Shown here: positions 18,509 through 28,083 of the stretch, in pieces
How the letters are laid out: every line of letters starts with the position of its first letter
How positions within the stretch are numbered: the stretch's first letter is position 1
NCBI RefSeq assembly: GCF_003635165.1
Contig: NZ_ML058598.1
Span: 1 to 64,000 of the forward strand
DNA length: 64,000 bases
Source: Burkholderia sp. Nafp2/4-1b
Lineage (GTDB): Bacteria > Pseudomonadota > Gammaproteobacteria > Burkholderiales > Burkholderiaceae
Direction of reading: 5' to 3'
Position numbers and translations under genes: made by a program
The notes under the pieces: generated by a model
What the model was told of the DNA's origin: nothing
What the model saw: only the letters and a program-made list of their open reading frames with translations
The model's database searches: none

Positions 18509-18932
18509 CGTGTCGGTCCGTAATGAATGGGCAACTCGGGTCGGTTGAACGGGGGAATACCTTGCAACCCGTTTACGGTATTCGTCCGACAAAACTTTAA
18601 TCGCTGCGTCCGCGCCGTATCGACCCGGACACGCGCCGGCATGTGGCCTGCCGGCTACGGCACCGCCGAATATCGCGAAGGGGCCAGAATGACTCGCGTG
18701 CCACGCTGGTAAAATCTCCGGCTGGCCTGCCGCGGCACCACACCGGCTGCGTTCCGGCTGCTTCCGGCAACGCCGCGCGCCTGCGCAACTGCGCACGCCC
18801 GGGCGGCCACGGCACGCGATGCCGCACGACGCCGCCGCGGCGCGAGCCCCGCGCCCGCAGCGTCATCGCGACGCGGCAACGTGTCCGCTTTCGCGCGCAC
18901 TCCCCTTCATCACGCATTTCGAGGAATTGACG
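18509..18932. other. 424-base stretch without a recognised gene
   Basis: Between the FlxA-like gene and the small membrane-protein gene I find no coding frame with good start and ribosome site and no clear RNA structure. A TAAAAT at about 18711 could be a -10 element for the downstream small gene, but no convincing -35 precedes it. Confidence 0.4.
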
Positions 18933-19067
18933 ATGGCCCGCATCGGCGCCTTCTGCCTGACCACGTGGCTCGCGGCCGCGATTCTCTATTTCGGCCAGCA
19001 TTCGGTCGCGATGATTGCGCTCAGCGGCGTGGTCGTGTTCGGCGGATTCGACCTGCTGCGTCCGTAA
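18933..19067 (+). CDS. Small 44-residue membrane protein
   Basis: A 44-residue frame with ATG at 18933 preceded by GAGGA at a 7-base spacing. It is almost entirely two hydrophobic stretches, FCLTTWLAAAILYFG and VAMIALSGVVVFGGF, joined by QHS and capped by a positively charged N-terminus (MAR) and a short C-terminal DLLRP. That fits a two-pass or hairpin inner-membrane peptide. I recognise no family. The good ribosome site and clean hydrophobic pattern support a real gene, but it stands alone. Confidence 0.55.
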   Translation: MARIGAFCLTTWLAAAILYFGQHSVAMIALSGVVVFGGFDLLRP

Positions 19068-19367
19068 CGACGGCGCGTGCATGGCGGCGCCGCTGCCCGC
19101 CACGCGAAATCATCGCATCACGGATACGACACGCGCGGCTCGCACCGGACCCCGCGCGACGGCCTGCCCGCTCATCGATTTGCCGTCGCACGGGCACGAG
19201 CGCGACGTTGTTCGCGGTGACCTTCGTGCTGCCCGCGTCGCTGTTGGTCGATTCTCCGAAACGGTTGCAGGCGCAAGGACTCGCACGGCCCCTGCATCGA
19301 CGGGTCGATGCAACCGCATGATGCATGAACGCGGGCGAAACCGGCGTCTCGTTCCCGTGTCCGCCGA
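19068..19367. other. 300-base stretch without a recognised gene
   Basis: This segment lies between the small membrane-protein gene and the stop of the MlrC-like gene, which converge on it. I see no gene, no clear terminator with a T run, and no repeat. Confidence 0.4.
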
Positions 19368-20786
19368 TCAGACCATACGCGTGCCTGCGCTGTCCCAACA
19401 CTCGACGTCGTCGAGCGGATACACGGGCCGCACGAGCCGCTCGTAACGGAACAGCCCGTAGTCCGACCCGGTCACGCCGCGACTGTCGCACTCGACGAGC
19501 GCGGCCGCGATCGGCACGAACACCGGCCGGCAATACATGCGCGACTTGAGCAGCAGGAAGCGCGCGCGACGCGGATCGATGCCGACGCTCTCGAATACGC
19601 CGAGATCCCACGGTTCCTGCGTGCGCTCGGTGACGACCAGTGTCGCCGCGCCGATGTCGAGCACCGCCGCGCGGCCCATGTACGCGCGCTGGCCTGTATA
19701 CGTCGGCCCCGTGATCACGTATTCGCCGTCGGTGATCGCACGCACGACGCCCGCGTCGATCAGCGCCGCGACCGCGTCGGGATCGCACAACGGCCCGCTG
19801 ACGATACCGTCGAGCCCCTGCGCGAGTGCAGCGTCGAGCACGTCCATCGTGTCGCACGGGCCGCCCGACATGCAGTTGTCGCCGTGATCGAGCATCAGCA
19901 CCGGACGGTCCGCGCCGCGCGCCAGCGCCGCGGCCTGCGCGACGGATTCCGCGAGCGGCGCGCTGCGATACACGAACTCGTCGCGCGCGTCCCAGATCTG
20001 CCGCGCGACGCGCTCGGCCACCGCGTCGGCCGCCGCGCGCTCGCCATCGCCGACCACCACGACGCTGATGCACGGCGCCGGAATATCCGCGAGCGAGAAG
20101 CCCGGCAGCACCGATACCGCGAGCATCCCGTCGGCCTCGGCCGCGCGGGCGGCCTCCAGGGCGCGCCGCATCGCGCCTTCGGCGCTCGCGCTGCGCAGCG
20201 TCGACGTCATCAGCGGCGGCTGCCGCCACGCGAGCACGGGCCGCGCGCGGCCGCGCAGCCGGTCGAACAGCACGCGCGCCGCGTGCTCGCCCGTCTCGTA
20301 CATGTCGACGTGCGGATAGGTCTTGAAACTGACGATCACGTCCGCGTGATCGATCATCTTCTGCGTGACGTTCGCATGCAGGTCGAGCGCGACCGCGATC
20401 GGCGCGGCGGGCAACGCCGCACGCACGCGCGCGAGCAGGTCGCCCTCGCCGTCCGCGCTCTGCTCGGCGACCATCGCGCCGTGCAGGTCGAGCATCACCG
20501 CGTCGCAACCGGGTGCGGCCGCAACGATTGCATCGCAGATCGCCGCATACGCATCGGCCGCGACCGGCCCGCTCGGGTTCGCGGCCGCCGACACCGGTGT
20601 GACGATCTCCGCGCCCTCGCGTGCCGCCGCATCGATGAACGCCGCCATCGCGGTGCGCATTCCGTGGTTCGCGCGATACGCGTCGTCGCCCCAGTCGGGG
20701 CCGTTGCGGCCGAACGCGGCGAGCGGCGTCGGCACCGGCGAGAACGTATTCGTCTCGTGGTTCATCCGCGCGATCAGAATCTTCAT
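19368..20786 (-). CDS. mlrC: M81 family metallopeptidase (MlrC/microcystinase C-like)
   Basis: A 472-residue protein of the MlrC family, N-terminus MKILIARMNHETNTFSPVPT with the conserved HETNTF motif at residues 10-15. Further metal-ligand motifs are DAVMLDLHGAM near residue 95, VALDLHANVT, and LDHGDNCMSGGPCD in the C-terminal half. MlrC hydrolyses linear peptides in microcystin degradation; most homologues in soil bacteria act on unknown amide substrates. Length (about 480-500) fits. It is the last gene of a co-directional set with an aldehyde dehydrogenase, a class III aminotransferase and an amino-acid permease, separated from the dehydrogenase by 205 bases. The cluster probably frees and oxidises an amine or beta-amino compound. 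Confidence 0.82.
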   Translation of the reverse strand: MKILIARMNHETNTFSPVPTPLAAFGRNGPDWGDDAYRANHGMRTAMAAFIDAAAREGAEIVTPVSAAANPSGPVAADAYAAICDAIVAAAPGCDAVMLDLHGAMVAEQSADGEGDLLARVRAALPAAPIAVALDLHANVTQKMIDHADVIVSFKTYPHVDMYETGEHAARVLFDRLRGRARPVLAWRQPPLMTSTLRSASAEGAMRRALEAARAAEADGMLAVSVLPGFSLADIPAPCISVVVVGDGERAAADAVAERVARQIWDARDEFVYRSAPLAESVAQAAALARGADRPVLMLDHGDNCMSGGPCDTMDVLDAALAQGLDGIVSGPLCDPDAVAALIDAGVVRAITDGEYVITGPTYTGQRAYMGRAAVLDIGAATLVVTERTQEPWDLGVFESVGIDPRRARFLLLKSRMYCRPVFVPIAAALVECDSRGVTGSDYGLFRYERLVRPVYPLDDVECWDSAGTRMV

Positions 20787-20991
20787 CGTGTGCCCCCCTC
20801 CGCGTTCGCGGCCGTGTCGCATCGGCCGGCTGTCGTGCCCCTCACACGCATCGTCGAATTCCTCTCCATCGATGCAACGATCAAACGACTAAACGCCACG
20901 GCACCGCACGCGCCGCGCGCCGCGTGCGGAATCGCGCCACGGCCCATCGGCACACGTGCGCCCGCGAACCGGGGCAGCGGCGCTGCATCGC

Positions 20992-22416
20992 TCATGCGTA
21001 CCCCGTCGTGCCCTTCGTCTCCAGATATTCGACGAGGCCGAACTCCGCATACTCGCGGCCATTGCCCGAACGCTTGTAGCCGCCGAACGGCGCCGCCGGA
21101 TTCCATGCGGGATAGTTGATGTGCACGTTGCCGACCCGCAATCGCGCCGCGACCCGGCGTGCGCGTTCGGGATCCTTCGTCTGCACGTACGCCGCGAGCC
21201 CGTAGATCGAGTCGTTCGCGAGCGCGATGGCCTCGTCCTCGGTCCGGTAGGTCAGGATCGACAGCACCGGTCCGAAGATCTCCTCGCGTGCAATCGTCAT
21301 GCCCGGCGTGACGTTCGAGAACACCGTCGGCTTCACGTAGAAGCCGTCGCCGAGCCCGTCCGGCCGGCCGAGGCCGCCCGCGACGAGCCTCGCACCTTCG
21401 TCGATGCCGCACTGGATCAGCTGCTGGATGCGGTCGAACTGCGTGCGGCTGACGACCGGCCCGATACCCGTTTCCGGCGAACGCGGATCGCCGACGACCG
21501 TACGCGCCGCCTCGTTGCGCGCCGCCGCCTCGGCCGCGGCCAACTGGTCGACATGCACGAACATCCGCGTCGGCGCGTTGCACGACTGCCCGCTGTTGCT
21601 GAAGCAACTGCGCGCGCCACGCGTGACCGCATCCTCGATATCGGCATCGGGCAGAATCAGGTTCGGGCTCTTGCTGCCAAGCTCCTGATGCACGCGCTTC
21701 ACGGTATCGGCGGCGGCTTTCGCGACCTCGACACCGGCGCGCGTCGAGCCCGTGAACGACACCATGTCGACGTCCGGATGCCGCGACAGCGCATCGCCGA
21801 CCTCGTGCCCGTAGCCATGCACGAGATTGAACACGCCCGGCGGCACGCCGGCTTCGTGCAGGATCTCCGCGAACAGGATCGCGCTGAACGGCGCGATCTC
21901 GCTCGGCTTGAGCACCATCGTGCAGCCGGCCGCGAGTGCCGGCGCGACCTTGCACACGATCTGGTTGATCGGCCAGTTCCACGGCGTGATCAGCGCACAC
22001 ACGCCGATCGGCTCGTGCGACACCAGCAGCGAATCGGTCTGCGTGCTGAACCGGAACGACTGCAGCGCACGGATCGTCTGTTCGAGATGTGCAGTGCCGA
22101 CGGCCGCCTGCATCGCGCGCGCGAACGCGATCGGCGCGCCCATTTCCTGGCTGATCGTGCGGGCGACTTCGTCGTAGCGGCGCCGGTAGATCTCCAGCAC
22201 GCGCTGCAGCAGCGCGACACGCGCGTCGACCGTCCAGCGCGAGTAGGCGTCGAATGCCTGCTTCGCCGCACCCACCGCGCGGTCGACATCGGCCGGCCCG
22301 CCGATCGCAAGCCGCGCATACGGCTTCGCGGTAGCCGGATCGATCACGTCGATCGCGCGCGCATCGGCCGGGTCGAGCCACTGCCCGGCGATATAGCTCT
22401 GTTGTGAGGTTCGCAT
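20992..22416 (-). CDS. NAD(P)-dependent aldehyde dehydrogenase
   Basis: A 474-residue class of aldehyde dehydrogenase with the full catalytic set: ITPWNWPINQIVCKVAPALAAG (Asn of the oxyanion hole), LKPSEIAP, VSFTGSTRAGVEV, general base in HQELGSKSPNLILP and nucleophilic Cys in SNSGQSCNAPTRM, followed by EEIFGPVLSILTYRTE. The general-base region reads QELGSKSP, with Ser in place of the usual Gly, common in this subgroup. It lies 36 bases after the aminotransferase and likely oxidises the aldehyde that enzyme produces to a carboxylic acid. The precise aldehyde cannot be read from sequence. Confidence 0.85.
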   Translation of the reverse strand: MRTSQQSYIAGQWLDPADARAIDVIDPATAKPYARLAIGGPADVDRAVGAAKQAFDAYSRWTVDARVALLQRVLEIYRRRYDEVARTISQEMGAPIAFARAMQAAVGTAHLEQTIRALQSFRFSTQTDSLLVSHEPIGVCALITPWNWPINQIVCKVAPALAAGCTMVLKPSEIAPFSAILFAEILHEAGVPPGVFNLVHGYGHEVGDALSRHPDVDMVSFTGSTRAGVEVAKAAADTVKRVHQELGSKSPNLILPDADIEDAVTRGARSCFSNSGQSCNAPTRMFVHVDQLAAAEAAARNEAARTVVGDPRSPETGIGPVVSRTQFDRIQQLIQCGIDEGARLVAGGLGRPDGLGDGFYVKPTVFSNVTPGMTIAREEIFGPVLSILTYRTEDEAIALANDSIYGLAAYVQTKDPERARRVAARLRVGNVHINYPAWNPAAPFGGYKRSGNGREYAEFGLVEYLETKGTTGYA

Positions 22417-22452
22417 CGAATGCTCCTAAGGTGACGAATACCGGTGCCGCGC

Positions 22453-23850
22453 TCAGCGCGTCGCACGCGCATAGGTATCGGCGAGGAAGTCGCGGATCTT
22501 CGCGACGAACCACACGATCTCGTCGCGCGACATCACGAGCGGCGGCGAGAACTGCACGATCGGCGTGCCTTCGTGATCGACGCCCGCGCGGCACAGCAGC
22601 CCCGCGTCGAAGATCGCGGGCGCGAGCAGCGTCGAGACGAACGTCTGCGCGCTGATGCCGGCCGCCCAACGGCGCGCGGCCTTGTCGGTCACGAGCTCGA
22701 GCGAGTAGTGGTAGCCGTCGCCGCGCACGTCGCCGACGCACGGCAGCTCCAGCAGCCCGTCGAGCGTCTCGCGGAACACCGCTTCGTTGGCGCGCACGTT
22801 CGTGAGCACGCCTTCACGTTCCATGATCGCGAGGTTCGCGAGCGCGGCCGTGCACGCGACCGGATGGCCACCGTAGGTCGCGCCGTGCAGGAACATCTGC
22901 TGCGGGCCGGCAAGCACGGTATCGACGACCGTATCGCTCGCGATCACGCCGCCGAGCGGCACATAGCCCGACGCGATGCCCTTCGCGAACGTGATGAGGT
23001 CCGGTTTCAGCCCGTAGCGCGTCGACCCGAAAAATTCGCCGAGCCGGCCGAACCCGCAGATCACTTCGTCGGCGACGAGCAGCACGCCGTGCCGGTCGCA
23101 CAATGCGCGCAATCCCTCCGCATAGCCGGCCGGCGGCGTCAAGCTGCCGCCCGCATTCTGCAGCGGCTCGACGACGATCGCAGCGACCGTGTCCGGCCCT
23201 TCCTGGACGATCAGCGATTCGATCTCGTCGAGCAGATGCCGCGTGAACTGCGCTTCGGTCTCGCCTTCCGGCCGCCCGTAGCGCTTCGTGTTGCTCACGT
23301 GCCGCACGCCTGCCATCAACGGCTCGAAATGCTTGCGGAAGTTGGTCATCCCGTTCAGCGCGAGCGCGCCGAACGACGTGCCGTGGTACGCAACGCGCCG
23401 CGCGATGAACTTGCGCCGCTGCGGCTCGCCGCGCGCCTGGTGATACTGGCGCACCAGCTTGATCGCGGATTCGTTCGACTCGGAACCGCTCGACGTGAAG
23501 AACACGCGGTTCAGGCCGCCCGGCGCGAGCGCCGCGAGCTTGTGCGCGAGACGGATCGCCGGTTCGTGGCCGTAGCCCCAGTTGGTCGCGAACGGCAGCC
23601 GCACCATCTGCTCGCGGATCGCATCGCCGATCTCCGCGCCGTGGCTATAGCCCACCTGCACGCAGTACAACCCCGCGAGCCCGTCGAAGTAGCGCTTGCC
23701 GTTGCGGTCGACGAGCCAGCAGCCTTCGCCGCGGTCGAACACCGTCAGCGCCTGCTCGCGATACGCATCGGCGTGCGTGAAGTGCATCAGCAGATGGCGC
23801 TTGCCGAGCGCCTGCAGGTCCGCATCGAGATTGACGTCAATACCGTTCAT
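22453..23850 (-). CDS. Class III aminotransferase (omega-amino acid:pyruvate type)
   Basis: A 465-residue PLP enzyme of fold type I, class III. Visible: FFTSSGSESNESAIKLVRQYH (PLP phosphate binding), VAYHGTSFGALALNG, the Asp of LLVADEVICGFGRLGEFFGS and the PLP lysine in LITFAKGIASGYVPLGG near residue 297. The pattern is that of omega-amino acid, beta-alanine or putrescine:pyruvate transaminases. These move the terminal amino group of an amine to pyruvate and give an aldehyde, for which a dehydrogenase is encoded 36 bases downstream. The permease gene ends 57 bases upstream. Start ATG at 23850 has GGAGG nearby. Confidence 0.87.
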   Translation of the reverse strand: MNGIDVNLDADLQALGKRHLLMHFTHADAYREQALTVFDRGEGCWLVDRNGKRYFDGLAGLYCVQVGYSHGAEIGDAIREQMVRLPFATNWGYGHEPAIRLAHKLAALAPGGLNRVFFTSSGSESNESAIKLVRQYHQARGEPQRRKFIARRVAYHGTSFGALALNGMTNFRKHFEPLMAGVRHVSNTKRYGRPEGETEAQFTRHLLDEIESLIVQEGPDTVAAIVVEPLQNAGGSLTPPAGYAEGLRALCDRHGVLLVADEVICGFGRLGEFFGSTRYGLKPDLITFAKGIASGYVPLGGVIASDTVVDTVLAGPQQMFLHGATYGGHPVACTAALANLAIMEREGVLTNVRANEAVFRETLDGLLELPCVGDVRGDGYHYSLELVTDKAARRWAAGISAQTFVSTLLAPAIFDAGLLCRAGVDHEGTPIVQFSPPLVMSRDEIVWFVAKIRDFLADTYARATR

Positions 23851-23907
23851 GGGTCACTCCTCCTTCAGGGTTTCGACACCGGCGAGCGAAAGCCGCCGGC
23901 CGGTCAT

Positions 23908-25299
23908 TCAGTTCATCGACAGCGTCGGCGCCGGGCGCGTGAAGCCGCGCGTGAGCCACAGCAGCTGGCACAAGCCGAGCGCGAGCCAGCCGATGCCGAC
24001 GTAGAAGGTCTGGCGCGACAGGCCCGACCACAGCCACACGTTCATCGCGAAGCCGAGCGCCGGCACCACACCGAACTTCATCCAGCCCGCGACGCCGCGA
24101 TGCTCCGCGCGGCCGAGGTAGCTGCGCATCACGCACAGGTTCACGACCGCGAACGCGACGAGCGCACCGAAGCTGATCATCGTCGACGCGAGATCGAGCG
24201 TGATGAACAGCGCGGAGAGCGACACCGCGCCGACCGCGAGCGTTGCGCGCACCGGCGTGCGCAGCCGCGCATGCAGATGACCGAACACACGCCCGGGCAG
24301 TACCTGGTCGCGGCCCATCGCGAACAACACGCGCGTGACGCTCGCCTGCCCGGCCATCGCACTCGCGAAGCAGCCGGCCACATAGACCGCGACGAACAGC
24401 GCGGACAGCGTGCTGCCGCCGATGCGCCGCATCAGTTCGAGGCTGGCGGAATCGAGATCCTTGAATGCGTGCCAGTCCGGAAACACGACCTGCCCCGCAT
24501 ACGCGATCAGCATGAACAGCACGCCGCTCGCGAGCGTGCAAAGCAGAATCGCGCGCGGCACCGTGCGGCGCGGCTCGCGCGTTTCCTCCGACAGCGTCGA
24601 CACCGCGTCGAAACCGAGGAACGACAGGCACAGGATCGCGGAGCCCGCGAAGATCGCACGTGCGTCGCCCGACGACGGCAGCGCGAGCGTCGGCGTCAGC
24701 CCCTCGCCGGCCGCGACGTGCGCGGCCGCCGCGACGAACACCGCGATGAACACCAGCTGGCTCGCGATCAGGATCAGGTTCACGCGATTGACGAGCCGGA
24801 TGCCGACGATGTTCAGCCCGGTAATCAGCGCGATGCTGCCGATGATCCACACGCTCGCCGGCACGCCGGGAAACAGTTGTTTCATGTAGATCCCGATCGC
24901 GAGGTAGCTGATCATCGGGATGAACAGGTAGTCCATCAACAGCGCCCAGCCGACCATGAAGCCGGCCGACGTGCCGAAGTTGCGGCTCGCGAACGTATAG
25001 GCGGAGCCGGCGCTCGGCATCAGCCGCGCCATATGGCCGTAGCTGTGCGCGGTCAGCAGCATCGCGACCAGCGTGACCGCATACGCGATCGTCAGATGGC
25101 CGTTGGTCTCGCGCGTGACGATCCCGTAGGTCGTGAACACCGTCATCGGCAGCATGTACGCGAGGCCGAAGATCACCAGTGTGAAGAGCCCCAGCGAATG
25201 TGTGCCGCGCGGTTCCGCATCGGCTTGCGGATTCGCGCGCTCTCGCGCATCGTCTGCGGCGATCTTGAACCTGCGCTGCTCGGGCCTGGTGTCTTTCAT
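23908..25299 (-). CDS. APC family amino acid/polyamine permease
   Basis: A 463-residue inner-membrane transporter with about 12 hydrophobic segments starting at residue 36 (LGLFTLVIFGLAYMLP). APC hallmarks are PSAGSAYTFASRNFG in the first inverted repeat and FLGFDAVSTLSEETREPRRTVP in TM6-loop7. It belongs to the PuuP/YhdG-like branch that imports amino acids or polyamines by proton symport. It is the first gene of the four-gene operon and faces the AraC gene across 260 bases, so its substrate is probably what the operon degrades. Confidence 0.87.
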   Translation of the reverse strand: MKDTRPEQRRFKIAADDARERANPQADAEPRGTHSLGLFTLVIFGLAYMLPMTVFTTYGIVTRETNGHLTIAYAVTLVAMLLTAHSYGHMARLMPSAGSAYTFASRNFGTSAGFMVGWALLMDYLFIPMISYLAIGIYMKQLFPGVPASVWIIGSIALITGLNIVGIRLVNRVNLILIASQLVFIAVFVAAAAHVAAGEGLTPTLALPSSGDARAIFAGSAILCLSFLGFDAVSTLSEETREPRRTVPRAILLCTLASGVLFMLIAYAGQVVFPDWHAFKDLDSASLELMRRIGGSTLSALFVAVYVAGCFASAMAGQASVTRVLFAMGRDQVLPGRVFGHLHARLRTPVRATLAVGAVSLSALFITLDLASTMISFGALVAFAVVNLCVMRSYLGRAEHRGVAGWMKFGVVPALGFAMNVWLWSGLSRQTFYVGIGWLALGLCQLLWLTRGFTRPAPTLSMN

Positions 25300-25559
25300 G
25301 CTGTCCTCGCGTGGATGTCTTTCATGACTTCAACACTCGTGTCGTCGGCAATACGGGCATGGCGGGCATGGCACGCATTGCGCGATTCGGAAACGAGTGT
25401 CGTGCGCCAAAAAATCCACGACGAATGAGAAAAGCGGACGTAATCGGGGGATATTTCCGGACGTGAGGTAACCGGCCTGTCGCCGGCCGTGCAGGCCCTC
25501 TGGCGTTTCGCGAACATTCCAGCTATGTTCTACGCGAACCCGTCGCCGCCCTCCGCCCC

Positions 25560-26654
25560 ATGGACAGCCAGTCCCATCGACATCAAAGCCGTGCCGAACG
25601 CAGCCTGCGTTCAGCGCTCGGTCTCGCGCGTCCGGCCGGACGCCAGCGGGACATTCCCGCCACCGTGCATGCGATCGCGGTCGCGCTCGACGAGTGCCGC
25701 GTCCGGCACATCGACGGCGCCGCGCTGCTCGAAGGTACCGGCCTCGGCGCGGCCGAAGTCGCGTCACCGAACCTGCACGTGAATCGCGAACAGGAGCAAC
25801 GTTGCTTCCGCAATCTGCTGCGCTGCAGCGGCGTGCCGTCGATCGGGCTCGCGATCGGCGCGCGGCTCCATGTATCGACGCTCGGCCTCGCGGGCTACGC
25901 GATGCTGATCAGCGGCTCCGTGATGCAGGCGTTCCGCTGCATGAGCCAGTTTCCGCTGTTCATGGGGCTGTATTTCGACGTGCGCGTGCACGCGCATGCG
26001 GACGCGATGAGCGTGACGATCGAACGCTACAACGGCGAACCCGATATCGAGGTGTTCCAGACCGACATGTGCCTGTCGAGCGTGCGCCTGATCGTGTCCG
26101 ATCTGGTCGGCAAGCCGGTGTGGCCCGCGCAACTGCATCTCGCGCGCCGCACGCCGCGCAACGCCGCCGACTACGCGCGTCACTTCGGCTGCCCGGTCAC
26201 GTTCAATGCGGGCGAGAACCGGCTCGTGTTTACGAGCGTGAACGGCACGGAGGCGCCGCGGCTCGCGAACGAAGTCAGCTTCAATGCACTCCATGGGCAG
26301 TGCGAAGTACTCGAACGTCAGTGGGCCGCATCGATCGGCACGCGCTTCGCCGATCGCGCGAAGGAGTTGATGGCGCGCGACCTCGCGCGCTTCAAGTCGA
26401 TGACGTCACTCGCAGGCGCGCTGCATCTGACCGAGCGCACGTTGCGCAGGCGGCTGGAGAAGGACGGCATCACATTCCAGTCGCTGCTGGATGATGTCCG
26501 CCATCATGAAGCGGTGCGGCTGCTCGACGAGCCAACGCTGAGCGTGGCCGCGATCGCGGAACGGCTGGGCTACAGCGAACCGCGCAGCTTCCGCCACGCG
26601 TACCGGCGCTGGACCGGCAAGACGCCGCGGGCGGGCGCGGACGACGACGCGTGA
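25560..26654 (+). CDS. AraC family regulator with arabinose-binding-like N-terminal domain
   Basis: A 364-residue regulator. Residues ~55-230 form the 'arabinose-binding' regulatory domain seen in OruR/ArgR-like AraC proteins (GVPSIGLAIGARLHVSTLGLAGYAMLIS is its signature region). The C-terminal ~100 residues hold the two HTH motifs: MTSLAGALHLTERTLRRRLEKDG and LSVAAIAERLGYSEPRSFRHAYRRWTGKTP. It is divergent from the permease-aminotransferase-dehydrogenase-MlrC operon and is its likely activator. AraC proteins of this subgroup often sense ornithine, proline-related or other amino compounds, in line with an amine catabolic operon. An internal start near residue 50 is possible but has no better ribosome site. 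Confidence 0.85.
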   Translation: MDSQSHRHQSRAERSLRSALGLARPAGRQRDIPATVHAIAVALDECRVRHIDGAALLEGTGLGAAEVASPNLHVNREQEQRCFRNLLRCSGVPSIGLAIGARLHVSTLGLAGYAMLISGSVMQAFRCMSQFPLFMGLYFDVRVHAHADAMSVTIERYNGEPDIEVFQTDMCLSSVRLIVSDLVGKPVWPAQLHLARRTPRNAADYARHFGCPVTFNAGENRLVFTSVNGTEAPRLANEVSFNALHGQCEVLERQWAASIGTRFADRAKELMARDLARFKSMTSLAGALHLTERTLRRRLEKDGITFQSLLDDVRHHEAVRLLDEPTLSVAAIAERLGYSEPRSFRHAYRRWTGKTPRAGADDDA

Positions 26655-26699
26655 TGGGGGGCGCGACGATCAGCGGACTCGTGACGCACTTGCCCGCGT

Positions 26700-26807
26700 C
26701 GACCTCTGCCGTTTACGTCGAACGTCGTCGTCGACGGGCGCGTCGTGACTGGACAGAATCCGCAGTCGGCGAAGGCGACGGCCGAACAGATCGTCGCGCT
26801 GCTGTAA
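26700..26807 (+). pseudogene. DJ-1/PfpI glutamine-amidotransferase-like 3' remnant
   Basis: About 35 codons ending with TAA at 26805 read as SNVVVDGRVVTGQNPQSAKA then TAEQIVALL. That is the C-terminal signature of DJ-1/PfpI-type class I amidotransferase-like proteins (NVVVDGxLVTGQNPxSA). The nucleophile elbow and all upstream sequence are missing. It begins right after the AraC stop, so the rest of the gene was probably lost by deletion. Confidence 0.55.
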
Positions 26808-26832
26808 CGCGACGCGGCGCCGCGCCGCGCAC

Positions 26833-28083
26833 TCAAAGCTGTTCGAAACGCAGCCCCGCGTGACGCTCGAGGCGCTCGACGAAGCGCTCGTCGAACATCG
26901 TCGCGGGCGTCCAGAAGCCGCCGCCGCGCCCGGTCTTCTCGCCGTCGCGGGCGCAATCCAGCGCGAGGCTGAGTGCCGCCTGGCCAAGCATCTTGCCGGT
27001 CGAGCCGTAACCGGGATCGCGATCGCCGGTGACCTTCACGCGCAGCGTTCGCCCGTCGTCCGCGCGCCCGAAGAAGCGCAGATCGTAGCGGCCGGCCAGT
27101 TGCGCGGCAGCGCTCGGCCCCTCGCCGGGCTTCGGTAGCAGGAAGCGCTCCATCAGGCCGCGCACCGGCCCGATCAGAACGCCGACCATGAACGCACCGA
27201 GGCCGGCCACCATCGCGAGCGCAGCGACGCGGCCCTTCAGGCCGGTGCCCGTGATGACCGCCTCGTCATAGGCGAACTTGCTGCCATACGCGTAGTCCGC
27301 CAGCGCATTGGAGCGATGCACGACGCGCTCGTTGACGGCCGCCATCACGAACGGCGCGATCCACGCGCCGGCGTCGCGATCGAATTGCGCCGACCGGACC
27401 GCGTGCTGGCGCACCGTGAAGCGGTGATCCTTCGGACACAGCGCATACGGGTCGAGCAGTTCGCGACGCAACGCGGGGTCGGCCGCCGCTTCCCGCACGA
27501 CGTTGATCACGCTCGCGACCGTTCCGCCCGACGCGCCGCCCTTCAGCGTCTTCACGCGCATCGTCACCTGCGTGGCCGGCGCGCCCCACTGCCGCCGCGC
27601 GTGCTGCTGCAGGAACAGCACGCCGATGTCCGACGGCACCGAATCGAATCCGCAGCAATGCACGATGCGTGCGCCCGATTGCCGCGCCGCCGGCTCGTAG
27701 CGTTCGATCATCCGCTTGATCCACTGCGTCTCGCCGGTCAGATCGCAGTAGTCCGTACCGGTTTGCGCGCAGATGCGGACCAGCGGCTCGCCATACAGCG
27801 CGTACGGGCCGACGGTCGACACGACGACGCGCGTGCGCGCACACAACGCCTGCAACCGCACGTCGTCGGCCGCATCGGCGACGATGATCGGCAGCGTCTG
27901 CCACGCGGCGCCGAGCGTGTCCCTCACCTGCCGGAGCTTCGCGTCGGAGCGGCCGGCGATCGCCCAGCGCAGCGTTTCGCCGCTGCCCGCCAGATGTTCG
28001 GCCAGGTAGCGCGTCAGGATCTGCCCGACGAAGCTGGTGGCACCGAATACGACTAGGTCGAGATCACGGGTCGGCTGGGTCAT
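26833..28083 (-). CDS. Saccharopine dehydrogenase-like oxidoreductase
   Basis: A 416-residue protein of the saccharopine dehydrogenase/trans-acting enoyl reductase family. LDLVVFGATSFVGQILTRYLA at residues 8-28 is the NAD(P)-binding Rossmann start, followed by WAIAGRSDAKL, VSTVGPYALYGEPLVRICAQTGTDYCDLTGE and HCCGFDSVPSDIGV. These last two are the family hallmarks. A hydrophobic segment near residue 290 (VAALAMVAGLGAFMVGVLIG) suggests membrane association. Actinobacterial relatives act in polyketide-lipid synthesis, but the role in Burkholderia is unknown. Its start abuts the stop of the acetoacetate-decarboxylase-like gene with no gap, so the two are co-translated. Confidence 0.8.
   Translation of the reverse strand: MTQPTRDLDLVVFGATSFVGQILTRYLAEHLAGSGETLRWAIAGRSDAKLRQVRDTLGAAWQTLPIIVADAADDVRLQALCARTRVVVSTVGPYALYGEPLVRICAQTGTDYCDLTGETQWIKRMIERYEPAARQSGARIVHCCGFDSVPSDIGVLFLQQHARRQWGAPATQVTMRVKTLKGGASGGTVASVINVVREAAADPALRRELLDPYALCPKDHRFTVRQHAVRSAQFDRDAGAWIAPFVMAAVNERVVHRSNALADYAYGSKFAYDEAVITGTGLKGRVAALAMVAGLGAFMVGVLIGPVRGLMERFLLPKPGEGPSAAAQLAGRYDLRFFGRADDGRTLRVKVTGDRDPGYGSTGKMLGQAALSLALDCARDGEKTGRGGGFWTPATMFDERFVERLERHAGLRFEQL

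Noticed and set aside
22444..25428. A 994-codon plus-strand frame opposite the aminotransferase and permease
   Set aside because: Its translation is a His/Arg/Asp/Glu-rich shadow without domains; the minus-strand genes have full family motifs.
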